Assembly: GCA_027475525.1 (NCBI GenBank)
Contig: JAMWFC010000111.1
Coordinates: 744,001 to 808,000, forward strand
Direction of reading: 5' to 3'
Source: Macrolepiota albuminosa
Lineage: Eukaryota > Basidiomycota > Agaricomycetes > Agaricales > Agaricaceae
Length of the DNA stretch: 64,000 nt
The notes beneath the pieces were generated by a model. That model was not told the DNA's origin. It worked only from the letters and a program-made list of their open reading frames with translations, and did not search any database. A program made the translations under genes and the position numbers. Of the stretch, positions 47,414 to 57,542 are shown piece by piece; position 1 is the stretch's first letter; each line of letters starts with the position of its first letter.

Positions 47414-50400
47414 CTACTAAAAGACAAAAGAGAATAAAACAAACTGTGCAGTCATTTAGATGTGCTAAGAGTAGGTGTGTTGTCAGACTAAGCTTGGAAT
47501 AGGATTATACATGGTCTGAAAACCAGTTTCTTAACATAGAGAAACTTATACTATAAGCAAAAAAAAGTAGAAATATACTCAGTATTAAAGAATTCAGCAA
47601 AATAATGCAAAGAAATTTGCAATGCATTCATAGTTAAAAAAAAACTAGCCAAGCTGCACTTCTGATCCAAAAGGTCTAGCTAAGCTGAGATGTGGGTTCA
47701 GAGGCTCTGGCAGTGATAGAAAAAAAAAATTGATTTAACCACATGATAGAAGCTATGCTCAAACTGTGATCATGATATTTCAGTGAGACATATAAGAATT
47801 GATAGCAGCTTAGTGTTAGAATTTGACTTATAATATAAATGAAAAAACTAACAATATTAAAAATAAGCCTATCTATCAAATACACATTTTTATACTAAAC
47901 TAGAGTGGCTAAGATAGTCTATATTTTCTATGAATAGAAAATAAAATAATAGCCTTTAATAAGTAAAAACATAAGTATTTGCAAAATAGAGTATAAATAG
48001 AAATTTTTAAGAAAGAATGAGCAGAGTGCAAGCTTAGTTTTAACACTTAGCACAATAGTAAGAGATCGTTGTCATAGAGTACATAAATTCAAGTTAAAGT
48101 TCAGAATAAAGTGAGGACATAGAAACTTCAATGCCTAGCTACAAGTATAATGGATATATAATTAAATCCTAGTATATATTAATAAATATTTGATTTTGCT
48201 TAATAGTAGTGTAATTGTAATAGTAATATCAAGTATTCATTATTTATCATTTACATAAACTATAGGCCAACCATTTCTATCTTAAAGCTAATTATTACTT
48301 TGTTTATCAAAATGTAATACAAAAGATGCTCTTTCTCTTATAAAGTGCAAATTATAATGAATAACATGACAAGAAGAAAATATAAAGCAATCTGTAAATG
48401 CTAATTTAATAATCAGACCAGGCTCATACAAGCATAACTCTCCTTTCTGAAAATAGCCAAAAGAGATAACTATACAAAGAATTTTATCAATCACATCTCT
48501 ATGAACAGCAGTAAAAATATACAGATTGACAACTAAATCTTCAAAATAATAAGCAAGACAGTTTGCATTGAGTAGAAGTTCATTAATATAGACACAAAGC
48601 TAATCATACTTATTTAGAAGATAATAGGCAAGCTATTGAAAAAAACTTAACTTGATACTAGTTTAATTATAATAACATACTTACATTAATCTTGACAAAG
48701 CTGATAATTTTCTGAAGAAATGTTCTTAACAAGTCATATTCTTGAAAATTATTTCTTATATCTTGAGATTTATATAGAGTCCTTTATAAATGATTTACTC
48801 TCATCTTGTTTTTTTATGAATGTATTAACAATATATATTCTGGGGAGCTGTATAATCCTAAAATGAAGGTTTTAATCAGTTGATATATAAATAATCAAAA
48901 AAAAGTAAACTTACTTTTTCAGAATATTTATTATAAAAAAAATAATAAAGAGCAAGGAAAGTATAGTCCAATCTGTCTAATCTATCTTCAAAAAATTCTC
49001 CTTTATATAAAGACTTGAGCAAGAATATAAAATCTTCATTATAAAATTGGCAATAAATTTGAAGTGAATGATGAAAAAGACAGTAAATTATTGTTAAAAA
49101 TCTTGAATCATCAAGGTTTTTTTGCAAAAAGAATTGATAAGTTTTTTAAAGACTTTGAAAAACAAAGAACTTTGCCTTTTACAAATAGATGAATCTATAT
49201 AAATATAAGTTTTTTTTGTAGTGCTTGCTTGAGATTTAAAATAGAAATTGATTAAAAATTTAAGAGAGACTAGTTGAAGCATGACTCACTACTGCTTTCA
49301 AGTCATACAGGTTGTTAATATAAAATGTCTTTGATGCTTTTTTTCTTTGAAATTCTGTCTAGCTACTTTTATTCTCTTTTGAAACTGGACAAGGCTGGCA
49401 AGAAATTGAATAGCCTATACTAACAGTGAAGCAATTTGCAATTGGAAAAATCATTGATAGTTCAACAATATTTTCTTGTGGCTTTAAAAGCCAAGAATCT
49501 GAGCAAGGAAAAAGAACAAAATAACTTAAAAAATAAGAATAAAATTAGAAAATATTTGATAAACTAATATATTGTACTCACTTGACATGCAAAGAGTTCA
49601 AGAGTTTAAAGAGAATTTATATTAGTTTTATAGGCAGAAAATGTTTCAAGCTTGTTTAAAGAGGTGAAAAATAAAAAGAAAAATCTTAGAATTATAGTTT
49701 TTTTTAAAGTTTTTTAATTATAGTCAAAAGTTCTCTTTATATAAATTCTTTAATTTTATTATTGAACAATTAAAAAATCTTACTTTTAATAGATCTGAAA
49801 TAAAAGGCTACACTTTCAATATTTTGATTAACTTCTTCTTGTTAAAACAACTCTCATAGTTAAAGCTGCAATAACCAGCATAATAAAAAAATATTTAAAA
49901 ATCTATTTTATAAATTGAGCATTTAAAATTAATAAAAAGATAGATATCAGCAGCTATCAAATAAGTCATATGAGTTCTTCAAAAATGCCAGTCTCTCAAA
50001 TTTGTCAATATTTACTCCAATTTTTGCTGCTATGTATGCTATTCCCACTTTTTAATTAGTAGATTTTTATATATTAAAGTCACAAAAAGTTGAATATGCA
50101 AAAAATAAAAAAGAAAAAAATACTCACATATTAATAAAAAGTGAGAGTTGCAATAGAGAAAGCATGAATTTGAAGTCATCAAGTTTAATGTTATTTTCAA
50201 GCTCATAATAAAGAGTAGCAAAATGTTTGAGAGACTGAAAAAGATCACTTTCAAAGAAGAGCAAGCTGGCCTATTGCTAGTGTAATTATGAATTATCAAC
50301 AGCTAGACCAAACTCTCCACTTTGCTAGAATTCTCTTCAGATATGACAGAACACAAAGTGATAATTAATCATCAACCAAGAGCAGTAAAAAGAGGAGGAT

Positions 50401-53029
50401 TTCTATTTGCCTGCTAATTAATTGTTTCTTTGACTAATTTTTTGCTCAAATACTTCTTGATATTCATCTTTATCATTACATGGAATTTCACCTAGTTTAT
50501 TGACTAATTTTCTCTTTCAGTTTTTTTTTTTTCATCTCCTCTATTCTTGTCTATTTTTTTGATTATATGATTATCAGAATGCTTGTCTCCTGTCCCATCA
50601 TCTTCATCAAGAATATTTATGGCATAAGAGCATATATGTAATAGTGGCATTCTGATTGTAAGTACAGAATGTGAAGGTGGTATATTATGGAGCATAAGTA
50701 TAAGGCTTATAAATAGCATTGGTATTATGCATTAAAGAAAAACTGGCAGTGTAAACAATGATGATTCAATATAATGTGTAGAATCTTCTAATATGCAATG
50801 AAGAGCAATTAAACCAAGAAGAGAATAAGCTTTTAAGACTTGATCAAGCTTATTGAAGATGTTACAAACTATACTAGATGATATGCAAATATTTTCTATA
50901 TATAATGCTAGAATAGATATAAATTAGAAGGCTCAAAAAATCAGGCAAATTGAATAATTGATGTGTTTTGAACTAAAATAAAACACTTTATATAATGTGA
51001 CACGTCACACTTCTGTTTCTATTCTATCATTTAGACAATGGCTACTAAGAGCTGTTTACTTGAGTAGACTTAAAACAAAATGCAAACTCCAAACATCAAA
51101 ATCAACATGTTAAAATCTCAGAAACCAAGTCTTCTATATCTTTTATTCTTGCTAAACTCATCTAACTCATCTGCTCAATGCAAATACTCTCTACTTACTT
51201 ATATACCCACTTTATCCTGTCTTTCTTTCTAAAGTCTGCTTCTTTATTAACACACTGTATAGAGCACCATTGTTTTTTTCTTCAATGCTGTTACTGCATA
51301 GAGAGAGTTTATGCCTACATTTATTAATGTGATGAGAGAATTCAAGCAATAAAAGGTCACAATTGACTAAGATATGTCTTTTTCTTTCTTGTATTTCTCT
51401 ATTCTTCTCTATTCTGATTTCTATTCTCAACACCATTACTCTTCCACTCTTACTCATGTAGTCCTATTACATGTCTGCACTTGCAGATAAGTGCTTGCTG
51501 CTTTGCTTAAACTGTGAGCAATGGCTCTCTATGCAGAATGACCTCTACAAAAAAATCATGGTCAAGGCATGAAACAAAGAAGGCAAGCTTTTAAGCAGAG
51601 CTACAAAGACATAGACATGCTAGATTAGGCAATGTTAATTATGCCACTTGTGTTTTTCATGCATGGAATGCATGTATTTTATTTTGTTTTGCACCAATAC
51701 TAAGGAGATATATGCATTTATACTGAGATTTAATGTGGAAAATAGAAATGGTATTAATTTCTGTGAAGTTCTTGATTATTTTGCTAAAATATAAATAGAG
51801 AAGCATATAGAATGTAGTACTTCAAGAAGGAAGTTATATTTCAGATGTGTAGATATACTCAGATCATCTAAAGTTCATGTGTGTTGAATATAGTTAAAAC
51901 AATGTATATATAAAAGAACTGACACATCTGTTATTAGCAGAACAAAGTAAGCACTGAACTAAAGTACATGTTAGTTCATGATGTAACAATAAGCTTGTCT
52001 ACATATTCTTCAAATAACTGCAAGTTAGATGCCACAACTATCTTTACTGAGAATTTAAATGTACACAAGCCTGACTATATTCATAGCAATTTAAAAATAT
52101 GAAAAGTGAAAAACAAAAAATTGAATGTGTCTAAAATCGATAGAAAATATGCTTTATATGATGTGCTACAACTTTTTATTTGCTCTAAATAGTCTATAAA
52201 TATATGCTATTAGAGAGAATTTTATTGTATACTAAGAACTTCTGTGACTATTGAGAATGACTTAATCTAGAGTAGTTGATGTGAAGACATGTCTTATAAG
52301 TGAATTACTAGAAGCTAAGAAAGATGTGATTTAAAGAGCTCAACAGCTCAAATTGCTCTGGTAAAAATAAACATTGAAGATCAAGTATCTCAACATGTAA
52401 TAAGTAATCAGATTGAGACAATGAATAGAAAGAGTCACTGTCATCAGCATTGTAAAGAATGTGGTGATTTTTCAACTAAAAATTGTCAATATCAGCTCAG
52501 TCAATTTCAAAGCCTTCTAAATCTCCATCAACAATTTCATTAATATGCAACTCTCAAAAACTATTTTCTTGCATTTTATATATATATGTCTCTTGAAGAG
52601 TGATAGTAATTATTTTGACATATAAAAATATGATAGTTCTAGACTTCAGCTCATATTTCAAGATTGATATTAATTGCATTGAGAAAAAAATAGTAGAGGA
52701 GTCATATGTATGTGTCATTATCAGCATTGAGACCATTATGAACTTCTAAGTGTTGAAAAAAAATCCTTCTACTTTTAGCCCACTCCATAAGTAACATCAA
52801 CCTATAAGCATTCTATTTTAATGTTGTATACACTCTTATGCCAATTTAAACTTAATATGCAAAAAGAAAATAATATATATATCTGCTTCGAATATAGAAT
52901 CTACAATCTAATTTCTGGACTTCTTCTATATTGGCAGCTACTAAAAGATTTTCTGTACTATAGTTTCTACAAACATGGCTTAGATAGCTAAAAACAGCTG
53001 CAATGCTTTAAATAACTTAATAACAGTAT

Positions 53030-53180
53030 TTGCTCTATTGTTGTTGTATGCATGAATACCAACCAAGCAAGAGCCATGAAAAACTATCAATAAAAGCATG
53101 AATTACAATTTTCTATTGAATAAGATGCATATTATATCAAATAAAAAAATCAATATGCTTATTATGTTGGCTATCATGAT
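53030..53180 (-). pseudogene. Possible DDE/integrase remnant
   Basis: Minus-strand reading gives, after stops, a peptide ending FHGSCLVGIHAYNNNRA. This resembles the segment that follows the first Asp in Ginger-type or related integrases of agarics (a Gly-Ile-His-x-x-x-Asn-Asn-Arg-Ala pattern, from memory). The frame is broken by stop codons. Weak evidence. Confidence 0.25.
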
Positions 53181-53604
53181 GTTAGAGAGTTGGGGCCAGA
53201 TATTAAATAGACACAATATTGTATATGACATAGAGCAAATGTGGATTTACGACCAATAACTTGACTATATGAGTCAATAATATGCTGGCATAAAACACAT
53301 TTATTAAGATGAAGTAGATAACTATCAATTATTTGCCTCTCGAAAGAAGGAAATTGCTCATAGATATCAAGCTATCAGGAGACTCCTCATTTCTTTCTTC
53401 TTTCATTTCTTATTTCTTCATTTATCTTTTTATTTCTTCTGTCATTCTTTTACTTTGCTGCTTTTATTCTTTCAATACTATTTATTGGTACTATGTTTAG
53501 TCTTTGGGATGCTCTGGTTCTTTAGCTATTATCCAGACAAGTATGGCCCATTCAACACCACATACAGGCTACTTACATAAGCCAGAGTTTGTCAGAGTTT
53601 GTCT

Positions 53605-53803
53605 CTTATTTATGCAATTGTTAGTTTAGTCAATTTTTGAGTTTTTTAAGGTTTTGTTGTTCTGTACAGTTGTTTTCCATGCTTCAGAAGCCCCAGAAGT
53701 GTTTGGCCTAGCATAGACAATTCCTAGACTTGTTCTTTTTGGATCTTCCTCTGCCAGCTGTATGACTGAGCCATAGTCTCCAGAGATCACCTTTACACAA
53801 GCA
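53605..53803 (+). repeat. Direct repeat B (possible decayed LTR)
   Basis: Second copy of the repeat at 47160-47413, in the same orientation, roughly 80% alike by eye. The starts of the two copies are about 6.4 kb apart, a normal distance for LTRs of one element. Confidence 0.7.
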
Positions 53804-53902
53804 TAATAGTATAAAGTTCTTGATTTGATGGCTATGATAAATCAGCAGAAACACCAAGAGTGTAACAAAGTTACAAAGATTGTGAGAGCTTAGGTTCACA
53901 CT

Positions 53903-54095
53903 GCACAGAATCAGACCAGTCCGGTCTATTGACTATGTAGTATCAACACAAAATAAGCTGCTTTGTAAGCAGCAGGGTAACTAATTATATACTAATGTAA
54001 ATAATATTATATTATAATAAATATAATATAATATTTACTACTATACAGTAAGTAAAGCTATGTGGCCAACGCCACATAGCGGACTACGCTACACA
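53903..54095 (-). repeat. Probable 3' LTR of Ty3/Gypsy element
   Basis: On the minus strand, TGTGTAGCGTAG starts directly after the polypurine tract, as LTR starts do. The far end at TGCACAGAATC (minus strand GATTCTGTGCA) would give a TG...CA LTR of 193 bp. The second LTR lies outside the window, so the left limit is a guess. AT-rich centre with a TATA-like region. Confidence 0.4.
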
Positions 54096-54104
54096 CCCCC
54101 CAAT
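54096..54104 (-). promoter_or_regulatory. Polypurine tract
   Basis: Minus strand ATTGGGGGG immediately before TGTGTAG. This is the expected primer site for plus-strand synthesis of an LTR retrotransposon and sits 35 bases past the end of ORF2. Confidence 0.6.
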
Positions 54105-54138
54105 CAGACCGAGCTACGGTCTCGAGATAATACGACGG

Positions 54139-57100
54139 TCATGCCGTCGGTAAGTCTGGGACGGGGGCAATGGGAGAGTCCCCAGGCTCCCAGAATGGAT
54201 CGGCAGTTGCGTCGTCCATGTCGTAGTCGAGGAGTTCATCCTTGGGTGCGGGCGCGTAGGAAGTGCCCGAAGGCCCTGCTACTGGCAGGGAATCGTCATA
54301 GTCCCGGAGGGGGGACAGTGTGAGATTGGGGTCGATGGTCGACCCCGGGACAGGTGGTTGGGGATCAGGCAGATCCCCGGTGTCGGACGGGTACTGGCGC
54401 GTCCAGATTTTGCAGGCATGAATGTCTTGTCCGATGAAGAGGTACATCCCCTTGGCGAGCACATCGTCGTATGCACGACGACTGTCCTGCTGCTGGAGCA
54501 TCAGGCGTTGGCGATTGCCAATGGTGGCCTCGCGCCACCCATCCCACTGAGGGATGGACTGGGGTGTACCGTAGTGGTCGAGGCGTTGTAGCCTCTCGTT
54601 ATCGATAGCAGCCGCCTCATTGTAGAGCCGGCTGTCGCTGAAGAATAGATGGGCCAAGTAGGTGACCCCATAAGTGTACGCGTGGTCAGCCCAGCTGACC
54701 GGGATTTGATTGTGAAGAAGGACGCGTAACGCGTCCGAAGTGGAGAACACGGAAGCTGACGCTTCCGGAATGTCCACAGCCCGAACCTCGAAGGTAGGGT
54801 CATCGGCGTGGAGGGGCTCAAAGACTTGCCCCGTGGCCGCCTCGTACTCAGCCACGGCCTCTTTGTAGAGGCCTGGCCTGGCGAAGACGTAGGCCAGGTA
54901 CTTGTGTACCGTGGCCTTAGAGGGGCGGCTGGCGCTGAGGGCGCGTACAAGCGCAAACCCAAAGAGGCTGCGCCAATGAATGCGCATGGCTCGGTCCATG
55001 GCCAGACCGGTCCACACATTGGACGTCCCAGGACGTCCATAAAGGAGGGCATATGAGCCCAGGTAGTCCAAAGCAAATGGTTGCTTTGGATCAGGGGGGG
55101 TAAGGCCGACAAAGGCAATTTTCCCTCCCTCTTTGCGGCGATAGAGCCGCGATGGCACAATCATTCACGGGACGTTCTCCCGCTCCTCTGGACTCGCGAA
55201 GGGTACCGCGATAGTCCTATACTCGACCTCGTCGAGTAGATGAGACATAGCTCTGTCTCGGGCCGTAGGGTGGCAGTTGAGTGCCACCCGCTTGAATTCG
55301 TTGAGCAAGAGATAGCCCAACTGACGCTGACGAAGCGGCGTAAACTGGTTGTTAACCAGTGCATGAAGTCTACGGACTTCTCGAGGACTGCGGGGAAACC
55401 CGCGAGGTGCCACTTGGTACATCTTACTGTTGTGGGGCGTTGCTGCGGCGTTGCCCTGTTTATCGTCCTCGAAGGACCTGGCTGCGTGGGCTTCTTGCCC
55501 AACAAAGATGGTATTGGTCATTGGCGACCAATAGAATTGGGGAGCCAACCCCGCGCCAAAGAATGAGTTCTGGCGCTCAATAGTGTGATCACGGTAGATC
55601 ACCACACCGAGCGCATCAGGGATGCGCCCGGTTTCGTCCTCAAGAAGGGCGGCCCCTCGTTTGGCGCTGTTCTGCGCCCGACGCTCCATCTTGGCTCGTC
55701 GATTGCTGTTGCGCTGTTCGCGTGCCATACGTTGTGCCGCCGTCTCGTGCGGCACTGGGGATTCCATACAAGCCTCTTCAGGCTCCTCATACCAATCGTC
55801 GTCGGAGGGCGGGGAAGGCAGCCTCTCCGGCTCTGACTTCTCAGATCGTGGGTCCATTGCCCACACACACCACGGGAGTCAGGCTGGCAGGCCCTCTACC
55901 AGTATAGCGGGTAAAAAGGGGATGTTAGCCCCTGGGGCCCCTTTTGGGGCATCCTCGGGGAAGTGCACGTTGACGTAGGCGCGCCCTTCCGGTTGCTTAC
56001 CCCGACGATCCTTTCGGGGTTGTGAGGCCTTGGCCTCAGTGGGGCGTGTGCTCACGCCCCTGGAACTCTGCTCCCCAGAGTACGTGGTGGATACCACGGA
56101 TACTGGTCGCGAAGACGCGACCTCAGACGCGCCGCTGGCGAGGCGCTGGATAAGCCGGGGGGCGGCTGGAGCAGGAACATCTTCATAGGGGAGGATGTCC
56201 CGTCCTAGACCGGCCTCCCGGCCGGGGGCAGCAACGCTCGACTTAATCGAGCGGGAGGGCGCGTCCTCCACTCCTTGCCGACGCGCCCTTTTGCTGGAGT
56301 CGGTGTCCCGACTCGGGGGTGTAGTCTGCCGCTTACGAGCGGCCGAAAGGGCAAGGAGATCAGTTTTGCGCTGAGCACGCATATGATCCATGTCGTCCAT
56401 CATCCGGCAGATGAGGACGACTGCCTCCGCATTGCAGAGGAATGATGACTCTGCGGGTACATCGTACCCGTTATCTCCCAGACGTTGGAGAAGGGTAGCC
56501 AGGACTAAGTCCTGGCTGTGAGTGGGCTCGACAGCCCGTGCTTTTCCTTTGTCGCGTCGAGGACGCGACTCTTCTTCTGAGCTGGGCTCGGATTGGTGCG
56601 GCATTTCCAGCCGCTGTAGCAAGGAGAGCTTGGCCAAGGACGCGACTCTTCTTCTGAGCTGGGCTCAGATTGGTGCGGCATTTCCAGCCGCTGTAGCAAG
56701 GAGAGCTTGGCCAAGCTCTCCGTCGGCGCATCAGCCGATGAACTGATGCTCCGTTCTGTATTGAGAGTTTCTGTACTCTCGATGGCCGCGGTGGCCTGCC
56801 CAAGGGATGCTTTGCGTCCCTCTAGATTGTCAATTGGTGCTGTGGTCGACAGGGAAATCGACCGGCCTCCCTTGGCTTGCGACTCATGCGAGTCGCTGTA
56901 CTGGGGCATTGCGCCCCAAGCCCCCATCCAAGCCGGGGGGTACGGCATCATTACGGGCACACCACCCATCCCAGGGTAGTGCGCCGGGGCGGTAAACTGG
57001 GGAAAAGGATGTGTCCCCAGTTGCCCTGTTGCCGGTACGGGGGCAAGCTGCCTCCATGCCGACGCTGCTTGGGGGCTGACTAGCCCCCCGTAGGCCTGTT

Positions 57101-57440
57101 GCTGGAATTGGCCCTCAGTGTGATGTGGCGCATAAGCGCCCGGTGCTGGTTGTTGGGGCTGATAGCCGCCCACAGGTGCGTTCTGGGGCATGAAGTTGCC
57201 CTGCATGGTTTGAAGTGGCGGATAGCCACTGATCACCGGCTGCTGCGGCAGGTAGCCCGCCGCTGGTGGTTGCTGCTGCTGTGGGAAGCCCACAGCTGGT
57301 TGCGATTGTCCCCACTGGGGCGCATTTTGGGTCAGCGGAGGAGCCATCTGCCCCTCCCCTTCAGCTGACGGTAAGACCGACGGCGTACTCTCAAACTGCT
57401 GCTGCTGCTGGTCACTCAAGTCCACGGGCATGCTGTCCAT
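54139..57440 (-). pseudogene. ORF2: long uncharacterised frame 3' of pol
   Basis: Starts 102 bases after pol at MDSMPVDLSDQQQQQFEST and, with one 77-bp copy removed (56560-56715), runs in one frame for about 1,075 codons to 54139, broken only by TGA at 55879-55881 and 55165-55167. The first 200 residues are Gln/Pro/Gly-rich and disordered. A middle charged part has LSLLQRLEMPHQSEPSSEEE, SSKRARRQGVEDAP and RKDRRGKQPEG. A C-terminal part of about 500 residues is compact and acidic-aromatic: RDHTIERQNSFFGAG, REVRRLHALVNNQFTPLRQR, LGYLLLNEFKRVALNCHPTA, DYLGSYALLYGRPGTSNVWT, GLAMDRAMRIHWRSLFGFAL, ADHAYTYGVTYLAHLFF and IPQWDGWREATIGNRQRL. I recognise no enzyme motif. I recall similar unnamed proteins in agaric genomes. 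Candidate roles (second structural protein, envelope-like, or assembly factor) are unproven. Confidence 0.75.
56560..56715. repeat. 77-bp tandem duplication 9 (in ORF2)
   Basis: Bases 56560-56636 recur at 56637-56713 with a single G/A difference (56590 against 56667). It is the only one of the ten with a mismatch. It interrupts ORF2 after SEEESRP; removal of one copy restores the frame. Confidence 0.95.
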
Positions 57441-57542
57441 GGTTGGGGAAAAAAGCGAAAAAGAAATTTCGCCTTTTAAGACGTGTTTCAGCCACAGCTG
57501 CTGACCAACTCAGCCAAGCTGCGATCGGCACTGCCGATCAAA

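Larger units (their letters stand above)
45200..53900. mobile_element. AT-rich, CpG-depleted island of decayed transposons
   Basis: Almost 9 kb of very AT-rich sequence without any acceptable gene and with very few CG dinucleotides (I see only about a dozen between 47000 and 53400). Such depletion is what repeated methylation and deamination of CpG leave in old fungal transposons. Direct repeats at 47160-47413 and 53605-53803 and an integrase-like minus-strand segment near 53030-53180 support a transposon origin. Individual elements cannot be delimited by eye. Confidence 0.6.

Noticed and set aside
54501..55160. 219-codon minus-strand frame
   Set aside because: Shifted shadow of ORF2, whose own frame is longer and continuous across the TGA codons.
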